The translations under genes were made by a program, and so were the position numbers. Below are positions 33,753-42,504 of a DNA stretch of 60,215 bases, in pieces. The notes below the pieces were generated by a model. The model had not been told where the DNA came from. It searched no databases and worked only from the letters and a program-made list of their open reading frames with translations. The number at the start of each line of letters is the position of its first letter. The first letter of the stretch is position 1. The stretch comes from Deltaproteobacteria bacterium (GTDB lineage Bacteria > Myxococcota > B64-G9), in the NCBI GenBank assembly GCA_019307065.1, contig JAFDKH010000013.1, forward strand, positions 1 through 60,215. The letters are read 5' to 3'.

Positions 33753-35324
33753 CTATTTAGCAATCTTGAACCGTACAACAAACGTAGTCCCGTGCCCCAG
33801 GGTCGACTCGACGCTGATATCTCCGCCATAACTATTGACAATCTCGCGACAAATCGAAAGCCCCAGACCGGTCCCCTGATCAGCCGGCTTGGTGGTGAAG
33901 AACGGATCGAATACATACCTGAGGTCTTCGGCTACGATTCCAGGACCGCTGTCGCTCACTTCGGCAAAGACTTGATCGCCGGCCTGCCTGGTTACAACTT
34001 TGATTTTCCCGAGTTGGCCGTCTGGTTCATCAATTGCCTGGGCTGCATTGGATAGCAGGTTCATAAAAACCTGGGATACCCGGCCTATATTTCCAACAAT
34101 GACAACATCCGATCCCAGTTCAGTTGTGATCTCGGCTTTTTTCCTAACAGTTGTCCCGCTGATTCGAATCGCCGATCTGACAGCTTCGTTCAAATCGCAA
34201 GATAGCAGACCTTGCTCGTTCGTCCTGGCCAACTTTCCGATGTCGCTGACCAGATCGGTGATAAAATCAGCCCCGACCAGGGCTTCCGCAATTGCGCTGA
34301 GGATTTTTTCGAAACCCGGCGGGAGTCCCGCCTCGCTTCGCGAGATATCCTCGAAAAGCTCTGTGATCAGCATTAGATTGCCGTGTACATAGGTGAGCGG
34401 GTTTCGGATATCATGAGCCACCGAAGCGGCGAACTGGCCAATCGTTGCCAGCCGCTCGGTCAACACGATCTGATGCAGCAAGCGAACGTTTTCGAGGGCC
34501 AGAACGACTTGCGAAGCCAGAACGGCAACCAGCTCCATGTCGTTTTTTCTAAATGCCTTCGAAGAGGGCTCACGGCCCAGAAACAATATTCCAATCATTC
34601 GATCCCCGGACAAAAGCGGAAAGGCAATAACCGATTGATCTCCAACCGCAGCCCTGACTCCGACGAAGCAACTGTCTTGGCCCAAATCTTCCGGCAATAA
34701 CTTTGGCGAGCGATTATCTCCTTCGCTTTGGGCTATCCACTGCCCCAGGCTTTGAAGATTCTCGGCAGCCCGGCCCGGCTTAATCCCAACCGAGTATGCG
34801 ATGTGCAGGGCGCCTTCCGGGCTCTGCAGCTGAAGGGCTACGCTATCAGCGCGCATAATATCTGCGGCTACCCTGACGACGCGCTCGGGCAACTGAACCG
34901 GATCGCGTGTATCGAAGATCACTTGGCAGGCTTTGTACAAAGCGGTGGCGGTCAATAAATTTCGACGCTCTAGCGCTCTAGAAACAGTCGAAAGAACTTC
35001 AAGGGCCTTGAATGGTTTCTGCAAGAAATCGAAAACTCCGGCCCGCAGACTCTCGATAGCTGCATCCAGGGTGGCATGCGCCGTAGTAGCAATTACTTCG
35101 CTTTGAGGCATTTGCTGCTTGACCTCAGTCAAGAATCTTGCGCCGCTCGGCCCTTGAAGCAGGACATCGCAGACAATAACGTCGAATTCGACTTGTTCGA
35201 TACAGTTGTGCGCCTCAACTGAATCGGCCACGCTGACGACCGCGTAGCCGGCGCCTTCGAGAACATGCTTGAGCAACTCGCGCAGGTTTTCATCCGAGTC
35301 GGCTACTAGTACGCTGGCATCCAT
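33753..35324 (-). CDS. Receiver-GAF-histidine kinase
   Basis: About 523 residues in the order receiver (1-120, phosphorylation Asp 53, K-P-F), GAF-like domain (about 135-280), HisKA (A-A-S-V-A-H-D-I-R-N-P-L) and HATPase with a G-L-G-L-S-I-C-R end. The receiver at the N-terminus suggests the kinase is itself the target of another kinase, in a phosphorelay. ATG 35324 is preferred over GTG 35330 because GGTGAG lies at a better distance. No membrane segment, so cytoplasmic. The output partner is not obvious here. Confidence 0.88.
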   Translation of the reverse strand: MDASVLVADSDENLRELLKHVLEGAGYAVVSVADSVEAHNCIEQVEFDVIVCDVLLQGPSGARFLTEVKQQMPQSEVIATTAHATLDAAIESLRAGVFDFLQKPFKALEVLSTVSRALERRNLLTATALYKACQVIFDTRDPVQLPERVVRVAADIMRADSVALQLQSPEGALHIAYSVGIKPGRAAENLQSLGQWIAQSEGDNRSPKLLPEDLGQDSCFVGVRAAVGDQSVIAFPLLSGDRMIGILFLGREPSSKAFRKNDMELVAVLASQVVLALENVRLLHQIVLTERLATIGQFAASVAHDIRNPLTYVHGNLMLITELFEDISRSEAGLPPGFEKILSAIAEALVGADFITDLVSDIGKLARTNEQGLLSCDLNEAVRSAIRISGTTVRKKAEITTELGSDVVIVGNIGRVSQVFMNLLSNAAQAIDEPDGQLGKIKVVTRQAGDQVFAEVSDSGPGIVAEDLRYVFDPFFTTKPADQGTGLGLSICREIVNSYGGDISVESTLGHGTTFVVRFKIAK

Positions 35325-35440
35325 GTCCACTCACCTTCGGTAAGATCAGCCACAAATAATATCGACCTGACACAAGAGAATCAATAGTAGCAAATGCAGC
35401 CTGTAGAGCTTGTTGTATTCGCATTTAGCGCAGCTAAATG

Positions 35441-36433
35441 CTAGCGCTTCAGCCTGGAGCGGAGTATGGCCACACAATCGGCCACTTGATCTCGCTGTTT
35501 GGCGGACTCAAACAAAAACTCTATGCCCAAGCCTTGCTGAGGTCCTCTGGGCACTACCGAGGCCACCCGTCCATTCAGTTCGATCGTTTTATCATCGTCA
35601 TACTCAATCGACAGAACAATCAGCGTCTCTGGTCTCAGTTCGTGATCAGGAACCAGGCCAAGTCCGCCTTCGCTGATATCGATTGCCGTACAATCCAGCC
35701 ACTTGCGACCGACTTCTTTGATCTTGGCCGGTAAGCGACAGTCTGTTCTTTCATAGCGACGCCTAAAATGTGGAATACTCTCGCCTTCGGCGCAGACCAA
35801 GACCAACTCGAGACGGTCTTTTTCTTCTTCCAGAAACTCGAGCAAAATGCCTCTTTTTTTGCCTTCGACTCTTTTCTCGATAACATAGGCATGCAAGTGA
35901 AAGTCTGGCGCCTGCCGGTCGAGCAAGCGAATGAAAACAGACAGCAGCGCTCCCGGCCCAGCCTGGGGCGGAAATTCAAAATCAGCCCGGACCGGATGAA
36001 ACAATCTGGCCGGCCCATCACGCAGCTCGAGATTGGCGAAAAACTGCTCGCAAGTCTGCCAGACAGAATTCAGCTTGGGATACATATCCAAAGACCAATC
36101 TCTTTTTTTTTCGGCATCTTTGGCATGGGCCTTGTGCAACAACATCTCTTCGTCGCTGTGGAAGAAGCGAAAACGTGTCGCGCCGACAATAATTTCATCA
36201 CCGTCAACCAGCTTGTGTTCCGAGACTTTTGCTCCGGCCACAAAGGTGCCATGCGTACTGTCTAAATCCTTGATGGTATATCCACCCGCCGATTCTCTTA
36301 AAAGTTCGGCGTGTTTGCGTGAGACTAGTGGATCTTCGAGACTCAGGTCGCAAGACTGATCTCGCCCGATCGAAAAACGAGTCGAATTAAGCTGCAAAAT
36401 GCTTTGTTGAACCAGGTCGACCAACAGCGCCAC
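35441..36433 (-). CDS. FHA-PilZ fusion protein
   Basis: About 330 residues. The N-terminal FHA domain (10-95) has S-I-G-R-D-Q-S-C-D-L, S-R-K-H-A and S-T-H-G-T-F. A middle region of about 110 residues follows, and the C-terminal PilZ domain has R-R-Y-E-R-T-D-C-R and D-I-S-E-G-G, the two c-di-GMP-binding motifs. It should therefore sense both phosphothreonine and c-di-GMP. GTG 36433 sits 8 bases after AAGGA; a TTG six bases earlier is too close. It lies downstream of the double-FHA gene on the same strand. Confidence 0.88.
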   Translation of the reverse strand: MALLVDLVQQSILQLNSTRFSIGRDQSCDLSLEDPLVSRKHAELLRESAGGYTIKDLDSTHGTFVAGAKVSEHKLVDGDEIIVGATRFRFFHSDEEMLLHKAHAKDAEKKRDWSLDMYPKLNSVWQTCEQFFANLELRDGPARLFHPVRADFEFPPQAGPGALLSVFIRLLDRQAPDFHLHAYVIEKRVEGKKRGILLEFLEEEKDRLELVLVCAEGESIPHFRRRYERTDCRLPAKIKEVGRKWLDCTAIDISEGGLGLVPDHELRPETLIVLSIEYDDDKTIELNGRVASVVPRGPQQGLGIEFLFESAKQRDQVADCVAILRSRLKR

Positions 36434-36460
36434 TGGCAAGATCCTTTTTGTGAGACCCTA

Positions 36461-36535
36461 CTAAATATCGAAGAATCTCCTAACGAAGTGATAGAATTCA
36501 AGTGGATGAAAAAAAGTGAGATCGGTCGGCACCAT
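36461..36535 (-). CDS. Possible 24-residue leader ORF with strong ribosome site
   Basis: In the 230-base gap before the FHA-PilZ gene, GGAGG lies four bases before an ATG. It opens a 24-codon frame rich in Phe and His (M-V-P-T-D-L-T-F-F-H at the start). It ends 27 bases before GTG 36433. The ribosome site is better than that of the downstream gene. It could be a leader peptide, or chance. Confidence 0.3.
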   Translation of the reverse strand: MVPTDLTFFHPLEFYHFVRRFFDI

Positions 36536-36662
36536 GGCTCCTCCACAATCCGTGAATGTCTTTTTAGTACCAATTCGGCAGGCTACCAGTCAAGGCGTCA
36601 ATATATCAACACCAGCCTGACGGCGAGGATTCAACTTAGCCTGCATCGAAAGGTCGCTTTTG

Positions 36663-37940
36663 CTAGACGTTGGGAACCGAAATGAAGCGGAAACGAGACT
36701 TGCCGATTTTTATCTCGTCACCGGCTCTGACGTAGGTATCGTTGGTTTTTTTACCGTTCAGCACGACGTTGGCGCGACCGATACAAACCAGCCGAAATAC
36801 CCCCGAGCCCTCGATTTTGATAATTGCATGTTGGGACTTCACTGACATCCCGGTCGCCTTGATGTCCGCATTGGGGCCCTTGCCGATTAAAATTTCCGAG
36901 TTCAGCGGAACTGATTGGTCTTCGCCGGCAATATAGAGCGTTTGATCGTCGGCGTCCGAAATCAGCATGACTGTCGCTTTTGGATCTTTAAGATCTATAG
37001 GCGCCTCGAGGACGAACTCATAGATGCCCGCACCTATACGGTCACCCGGCGACAGTTCACCGTGCATTATGCGCTGTCCGTTGACAGTTGTGCCGTTGGC
37101 CGAATTCAAATCTTCGACCACAAAACGCCCGCGCTTCCAGCTGAGTTTTGCGTGCCGGCGGCTGAGGCTCAGACTGCCCAAATTCAGCTCGCAAGTGTGA
37201 TCTCTGCCGATAATCATGAAGGGCGGCATGAACGGCCGGCTCATTTCTACCCGATCGTGCAAATGAACTACAATATTCATCGGGGGCGGCGGCTTGGCTT
37301 CATCGGCCAGGTCGGTGAGCGCGCGCCCGGCATCCGGATCTGGTTCAATACTCAAACGATTGAAAACCTCGACCTTGCCTTCGGGAGCGTTGGGTGCAAA
37401 ACCATATAAAAGAAATCGATTGGTCACCGAATCGTCAGCCATAACTTTTTGGGTGTTTCCAAAAAAGAGGCGAGTAGGAACACCTTTCTGCAGAAATAAT
37501 AAAGTACGGACCCCTGAACGCTCGAGAGCCAGGCCCGCATCGTGGCCATCCTTGGCCAATACGTCGAGTACATGAGTTAGATCGACGAAACGTGTCGAGG
37601 CTTGCAGAACCGGCAGATTTCTAAAATGTACCGCCATCAAAAGTACTCTGATTAGATCAGCTTTGTAGAGACTGCAGATGGCTCCCTCGAGCTGGCGCGC
37701 TCGGAGGACCAGGTCACACAAAGGCACCCACGAGAACCTTTCCGGTTCGACCAGGCCCGCCAGAAATGGCCGTGATTTGTGTATCAGGCAAGTCAGACGA
37801 ATGTCCTGCAGTTCAATATCCAGCCAGCCGGCTGGAGACTTGCCCTGGTCGAGCAATTCAGTAATTTCTTTGAACAATGCTTCTTCGAATGGCCGGCCCA
37901 CCATTATCGGGTCGCCCGGAGGAAAACAAACGAGGGACAT
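36663..37940 (-). CDS. Protein with two FHA domains
   Basis: A 425-residue protein. The N-terminal 210 residues are of unknown fold, with few conserved signals. The first FHA domain (about 230-310) is canonical: I-I-G-R-D-H-T-C-E-L, S-R-R-H-A-K-L, L-N-S-A-N-G-T-T-V. The second (about 330-420) keeps I-G-K-G-P-N-A-D and S-Q-H-A-I but is otherwise degenerate (L-V-C-I-G-R-A-N-V-V). The Arg of the first domain is present; the second has Lys in its place and may not bind phosphothreonine. ATG 37940 has no clear ribosome site. It is divergent from the small Cys/His protein. Confidence 0.85.
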   Translation of the reverse strand: MSLVCFPPGDPIMVGRPFEEALFKEITELLDQGKSPAGWLDIELQDIRLTCLIHKSRPFLAGLVEPERFSWVPLCDLVLRARQLEGAICSLYKADLIRVLLMAVHFRNLPVLQASTRFVDLTHVLDVLAKDGHDAGLALERSGVRTLLFLQKGVPTRLFFGNTQKVMADDSVTNRFLLYGFAPNAPEGKVEVFNRLSIEPDPDAGRALTDLADEAKPPPPMNIVVHLHDRVEMSRPFMPPFMIIGRDHTCELNLGSLSLSRRHAKLSWKRGRFVVEDLNSANGTTVNGQRIMHGELSPGDRIGAGIYEFVLEAPIDLKDPKATVMLISDADDQTLYIAGEDQSVPLNSEILIGKGPNADIKATGMSVKSQHAIIKIEGSGVFRLVCIGRANVVLNGKKTNDTYVRAGDEIKIGKSRFRFISVPNV

Positions 37941-38088
37941 GGCATAAATCTTTTACCAGGCCGGCCAAGATTGCAAGCCTTCTGTGTCCTGCCGTGTATG
38001 TATCGAATATTCTTAGACAAAAGCGGTTACGGGATTTTGAGGATGTCTGCATGAAAATATTAGCGGCCTTGTCGAAGACATATAATTA

Positions 38089-38116
38089 TTGAATTGTTCT
38101 CGATATCTGCTATACA
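38089..38116 (+). promoter_or_regulatory. Possible promoter of the small Cys/His protein
   Basis: TTGAAT (38089-38094), 16-base spacer, TATACA (38111-38116). The strong GGAGGAG ribosome site of the gene follows at 38161. Confidence 0.4.
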
Positions 38117-38171
38117 TGTGCGCTCCTGAGGTAGGCCGAACTAGGTATTTTGAGCAGCAAGGAGGAGTATC

Positions 38172-38480
38172 GTGGCAGCAGAAAAGAAAGCAGATGACAA
38201 AAAATCTTGTGGCGTAAAAGGCTGCAAACGTCCCTATCGAGCCAAGGGTTACTGCAACGTGCACTACCGCAAATGGCGTAAGGGCGAACTGCCCAAAGCG
38301 CGTTTTGACAGCTGCAACTATGGCGTCAACAAACTCAAGCGCGGTGAAAAGAAAGAGTGCTTGAAGCCCGTCTTTCGCAGGGGATTATGTGAAGAACACT
38401 TCACGACCAAATACTCGAAGGGCAAAGCCGAGGCAGCCCCCGCGCCAACACCCGAAGCAGAAGCAAAAGCAGAAGCTTGA
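38172..38480 (+). CDS. Small basic Cys/His-rich protein, putative zinc or nucleic-acid binder
   Basis: A 102-residue protein. The core C-G-V-K-G-C-K-R-P-Y-R-A-K-G-Y-C-N-V-H-Y-R-K-W has a C-x4-C-x8-C-x2-H-Y spacing that could bind zinc. A second half-motif C-L-K-P-V-F-R-R-G-L-C-E-E-H-F repeats the pattern after about 30 residues. The body is Lys/Arg-rich and the tail Ala/Pro/Glu-rich. GTG 38172 follows a perfect AGGAGG, and the promoter looks good, suggesting high expression. I do not recognise a named family. Nucleic-acid binding is inferred from charge and metal motifs. Confidence 0.8.
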   Translation: MAAEKKADDKKSCGVKGCKRPYRAKGYCNVHYRKWRKGELPKARFDSCNYGVNKLKRGEKKECLKPVFRRGLCEEHFTTKYSKGKAEAAPAPTPEAEAKAEA

Positions 38481-38517
38481 TTCTCCTGTCGGCTGGTTCT
38501 TATATCGCCCGGGACAC

Positions 38518-39966
38518 CTACTCCCAACGTTTGGGAAAAGCAACATAGAGAGCACTGCGCTGACGCAGTATGTAAAAACGGATCATTTGATTCTGTTTGA
38601 TTTCTTTGGTTGCCTTTTCAAATCCCTGCAAAGTTTTTATTTCTTTGTCGTTGATCGACGTAATTACGTCGCCAACTCTGATCCCGTGCAAGGCGGCGTC
38701 GGCCTCGACTCCAACCACAACAACTCCCCTGGTTGCCTGCGCAAGCCCGGCCGCTCCGGCAGTCTTGTCATCCAGGGCAACCACTAATAGTCCCAGCCGA
38801 TGGGGTTCTTCGGCTTCGGCTGTCTCTTCAGTTTTTTTCTCGGCCGGTTTGCCCGAACGCCGGGCAATCGGCGTAACTTGAAGGTCGACTGTTTGGCCGG
38901 CCCGAAATACTTTCAGCGGTATCGTCTTATTCGCCACCGAAGTTGCCACTCGCCAACCAATGTCCTGGGTTCCGCGGATAGGCATGCCGTTGAACTCGAG
39001 CATGACATCACCCGGCCGCAGCCCTGCCTTAGATGCCGGACGATCTTTGAGCACCTTGGTAATCAGAACTCCCCGAGGTTTATCGAGGCCAAAAGACTCC
39101 GCCAATTCCCAAGTAACCTGATCAACGCTGATGCCGAGATAGGAACGATCCACTCGTCCATCGCTGAGCAAACGCGGCAAAACAGCTTTGGCCAGATTGA
39201 TCGGAACAGCAAAGCCGATACCCCTTGCCCGGCTGTTGATGGCCGTATTGATTCCAATTACCTCACCCCTCAAGTTCAGCAGCGGTCCACCGCTGTTGCC
39301 CAGGTCGATGGCTGCGTCGGTCTGGATGAAATCGTAGTAACCGGTCTTAAAGGCCGGCAAATCTCCCAGCCTACGCCCCTTCCCGCTGACGATGCCCTTG
39401 GTTGCAACTGCTGTCAGCCCATAGGGATTGCCAATAGCCAATACCCAGGCGCCGACCGGCAACTCGTCTGAGTTCCCTAATGGCAAAACCGGCAATTTTC
39501 GCGGGGGATCGATCTTAAGCAAGGCCAGATCTGAACGGGGATCTGCACCAACAACTCGCGCCTTGAGTGCCACCGCCAGGCCGGTAACCCGCACATTCAG
39601 AGAATCCGCCTGGGCAACAACATGGTAATTCGTTACCAGGTAGCCGTCCGCCCGGATTAAAAAACCCGAGCCAATGCCCTGGTCGCGTTGCTTGCGGGGC
39701 ACCTCAGGGAACAAGCGCCAGGGGTTGAATCCGAAAGTGTCGATACCTTGATCGACAGAACTGCCCGTCGTATGAATTGCGACGACGGCCGGCCGCGCCC
39801 GTTCAACTACTTTTGAAAAAGAAGCCAGAGCGACACCCTCGTCTGACTCGTGACTTACGGAGTCGACATCAAGTGTCGTCCACAAGGATTGACCTGGCGA
39901 CTCACCCTCGGCCGAAACCGTCAAAGCCAGGCAAAGTATCAAGACTATACAAATTCTGGTCATCAC
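38518..39966 (-). CDS. HtrA/Deg-family periplasmic serine protease
   Basis: A 482-residue protein with a signal peptide (1-20). The trypsin-like domain has H115 (T-N-Y-H-V-V), D146 (R-S-D-L-A-L-L) and S225 (G-N-S-G-G-P-L). Two PDZ domains follow (about 275-365 with G-L-R-P-G-D, and 395-470 with G-I-R-V-G-D), and a Glu/Lys linker separates them. This is the DegP/DegQ layout for envelope protein quality control. Its ATG shares ATGA with the stop of the small membrane protein upstream, so the two are translated together. Confidence 0.94.
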   Translation of the reverse strand: MMTRICIVLILCLALTVSAEGESPGQSLWTTLDVDSVSHESDEGVALASFSKVVERARPAVVAIHTTGSSVDQGIDTFGFNPWRLFPEVPRKQRDQGIGSGFLIRADGYLVTNYHVVAQADSLNVRVTGLAVALKARVVGADPRSDLALLKIDPPRKLPVLPLGNSDELPVGAWVLAIGNPYGLTAVATKGIVSGKGRRLGDLPAFKTGYYDFIQTDAAIDLGNSGGPLLNLRGEVIGINTAINSRARGIGFAVPINLAKAVLPRLLSDGRVDRSYLGISVDQVTWELAESFGLDKPRGVLITKVLKDRPASKAGLRPGDVMLEFNGMPIRGTQDIGWRVATSVANKTIPLKVFRAGQTVDLQVTPIARRSGKPAEKKTEETAEAEEPHRLGLLVVALDDKTAGAAGLAQATRGVVVVGVEADAALHGIRVGDVITSINDKEIKTLQGFEKATKEIKQNQMIRFYILRQRSALYVAFPKRWE

Positions 39967-40256
39967 TTCTTGGAGGCCGGTTCGCCCGCCTGCTCCCCCT
40001 TCAATTTTTCGTCAATCAAGTCGTCTAGTTTCTCACGATCTTTCTCTGTCAATTTGTCAGTATCGCTGCCCGGCTCTGGTTTGGCCGGCCGGTCTGATTC
40101 TTTCTTTTTTGTATCAACTGCCGGTGGCTGGTCGGCACCCGGCTCTCCCAAGACTCTATCCAACAGCGTTCGGCCGCCTATCTCAACAGCTACAAAGGCA
40201 AATGCAGCTCCGCCAAGAACAATAACGACCAACAACCAGCGTATCAATCTACTCAC
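39963..40256 (-). CDS. Small single-pass membrane protein
   Basis: A 97-residue protein with a membrane helix at residues 6-27 and then a highly charged tail rich in Lys, Glu, Asp and Pro. It overlaps the ligase-like gene by one base and the protease gene by four, so all three are one transcript. No family recognised. It could anchor or regulate the protease; that is inferred from overlap only. Confidence 0.75.
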   Translation of the reverse strand: MSRLIRWLLVVIVLGGAAFAFVAVEIGGRTLLDRVLGEPGADQPPAVDTKKKESDRPAKPEPGSDTDKLTEKDREKLDDLIDEKLKGEQAGEPASKK

Positions 40257-41800
40257 TATTCCTCCGCTTCTGAGTCACCCTTGTCTCGGCGCGGTCGCTG
40301 GCGTCTTTCTCCCTCAACTTCTTTTTCCATTCCGGTACGCCGGTCTTCACCGCTGCGGCGGTCACCCAACGGCATGCCCGGGAGATACAAGCGTTCGACC
40401 TTACTGTAAATCTGTCGAATCTTGCCGGAAGTCGGGTCGCGCTCGATCTGATCAACCTCTTTGATGTCTATCTGGACACAACCGATTAATTGTTTCTCCT
40501 CGAAGAACTCCATAAACTTGCTTTGGATCTGTTGCCTGACCTGGCCCACATCAACACCGTCATTGGGACGAAAAAATACATTAAAATGGTTACGTTCCTG
40601 CTGGACCAACTGGTATTGTCTCAGTCCGTCAATGTCTAACAACATGGCCTCAAAAGGAATCGGGGGCAAGGCAACTGGGTTCTTGTCCTTGTCGTGGACC
40701 CAGAAGATATCGTCGGTTCGGCCGCGGACCTTGATTAGTGGAAACGGCAGACCGCATTCACATTTTTCAGGCAGCGGAATAGTCACGTCGGTCAGCTCAT
40801 AACGCAGGATCGGCATGCAACGAGTAAAAAGGCACGAAAGATAGACTTTGTCTCCGGCTCGACCCGGCTCGACCGGGGAGCCGTCATCGCTGACACTCTC
40901 GACGACATAATAATCCGAATTGACGTGCATGCCGCGGTGAAGACTACATTCGCTGGCCAGAGTAACACCTTCGGTTGTCCCGTAGGTTTCATGCACTGGA
41001 GTATTCGGGAATGCGTCCTCGATTGTTTTTCGAGCCGCCTGGGTCAGTGGTTCGGATGAACTCGATATTATCCAGGGGCTGATGTTCAGGCGGCCTGCTT
41101 TCTGTTCGTAGGCCAGTACTTCGAGCATGGTAGGGTAACAATGAAGCAGATTGGGATCTATTTTATTCAGGCTCTGAACCAGTTCGGGGAGCGGCTTGAC
41201 TACCGAAAGATATTCAAATTTGGACAGTTTTTTTGCAAGCTTCGGGGTCACTAAGAATAAAAGGTAGGTTACAAAATGGCCGCCGGTAACGCTGACTAAA
41301 GCAATTCTTACGCGCTTGACGAGAATCCGGCCGGCGTAGCGAAAGAAATCGATAAATGAAGGCTTGAAACGCATCCCGCGAGTGATCCCGATCGCCTGTA
41401 TCCAATCCCACTCTCTTTTGTTGTATACAAAGTAGGCTGGCATACCGGTCGTTCCGGATGTGTGGGTGACTACAAATCGTCTTTTGAACAACTTGCCGAG
41501 CTTGTCGCGGTCACGGGCCCACTCCTTGACCTCATTCAGCTTTATTCTGGGGTCGGTCACCACCCGGTCGAAGTTTTCCATCAGTATATCTTTTGTGACC
41601 GGGGGCAATGATTCAACCGAAAAACCTGGGTCATCCGGGTCTACATCCCGGTAGAGTTCGCTGTAGAAAGGTGACTTGGCTTTGGCGTAACTAACGGCTT
41701 TTCTGAGGTTCAAAAGCTGTACGGCTTGAATCCTTTCAGTGCTCAGCTTGTCGTTATGGCGGAGTTTGAGGCAATAAATTATTGTCCTTGCAATTCCCAT
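40256..41800 (-). CDS. CapK/PaaK-like adenylate-forming enzyme
   Basis: A 514-residue protein of the phenylacetate-CoA ligase/CapK superfamily. The phosphate-binding loop T-H-T-S-G-T-T-G-M-P lies near residue 112, and a later Y-G-T-T-E-G motif is also typical. Family members activate carboxylates as acyl-adenylates; CapK homologues often lie in surface polysaccharide loci. The C-terminal 50 residues are very rich in Arg, Asp and Glu (R-R-S-G-E-D-R-R). ATG 41800 has GGAG at 5 bases. It is the first gene before the small membrane protein and HtrA. The substrate is unknown. Confidence 0.85.
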   Translation of the reverse strand: MGIARTIIYCLKLRHNDKLSTERIQAVQLLNLRKAVSYAKAKSPFYSELYRDVDPDDPGFSVESLPPVTKDILMENFDRVVTDPRIKLNEVKEWARDRDKLGKLFKRRFVVTHTSGTTGMPAYFVYNKREWDWIQAIGITRGMRFKPSFIDFFRYAGRILVKRVRIALVSVTGGHFVTYLLFLVTPKLAKKLSKFEYLSVVKPLPELVQSLNKIDPNLLHCYPTMLEVLAYEQKAGRLNISPWIISSSSEPLTQAARKTIEDAFPNTPVHETYGTTEGVTLASECSLHRGMHVNSDYYVVESVSDDGSPVEPGRAGDKVYLSCLFTRCMPILRYELTDVTIPLPEKCECGLPFPLIKVRGRTDDIFWVHDKDKNPVALPPIPFEAMLLDIDGLRQYQLVQQERNHFNVFFRPNDGVDVGQVRQQIQSKFMEFFEEKQLIGCVQIDIKEVDQIERDPTSGKIRQIYSKVERLYLPGMPLGDRRSGEDRRTGMEKEVEGERRQRPRRDKGDSEAEE

Positions 41801-41864
41801 TCAAACTCCACGCCCCCGGGATTCATGTTCCAGTCTTTGAAACTTTATAGCCTTACTTTCACGC

Positions 41865-42389
41865 TCAGTCAGACTCACTAACTGGTTTCTTTTCCGGGGG
41901 CTTGGGTTTGTCAACCTGCCCCGCAGCCTTTGAAGGCCCGGCCTTACTATTTGCAGGTGGTTTTTCTTGCTCGCCTTTTTTTTCTTCTCCTTGTTTACCC
42001 TCTTCGGTAGAACCCTCTGCTTCGGAAGCTGCTTGATCCGGCATTTTTTGCGGCCAGCGGATCTCCATCGCGACTACTTCGGCCAGACGTCCAATCGGAG
42101 ACCGGCTTGGAGTGTAAGCAAAATCTCGACCCGTTTTTGCTTTGATATAAAAAGTTGTTTCCTCGGTAACTTCAACATCTTCCCACGAGCCGAACCAGAC
42201 ACACATGTTGGCCATTGTTGTTTGAGGTCGAACCTGGATGACAACCGTGTCCTCGCGCGACGGCCAGGGGAACACTTTTTTCATATCTTCTTCGTGAACG
42301 GTGGCACGGGTAGCACTGCAGCCCGCCGATTGCACGGCAACAACCAAACAAACCAACCCAATTGCCAGATTCAACAGATGTTGTCTCAT
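41865..42389 (-). CDS. Lipoprotein of unknown function
   Basis: A 174-residue protein with a lipoprotein signal (S-A-G-C, Cys near residue 24) and a compact region of about 85 residues without recognised family. A low-complexity tail from about residue 120, rich in Lys, Glu, Pro and Ala, follows. A GGAGG lies 4 bases before ATG 42389. It lies between the lytic transglycosylase and the CapK-like gene, all on the minus strand. Possible cell-envelope role, not supported further. Confidence 0.8.
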   Translation of the reverse strand: MRQHLLNLAIGLVCLVVAVQSAGCSATRATVHEEDMKKVFPWPSREDTVVIQVRPQTTMANMCVWFGSWEDVEVTEETTFYIKAKTGRDFAYTPSRSPIGRLAEVVAMEIRWPQKMPDQAASEAEGSTEEGKQGEEKKGEQEKPPANSKAGPSKAAGQVDKPKPPEKKPVSESD

Positions 42390-42504
42390 CCCGACCTCCG
42401 GCTAGAGGTACAGCTTAGTGTCTGCATTCTACGAAACGCAAGACGAGAATGTCAAACAACCAGCCTTTGAGGAGCGGGAAAGTTAATCGATCTTGATAGT
42501 CTTA

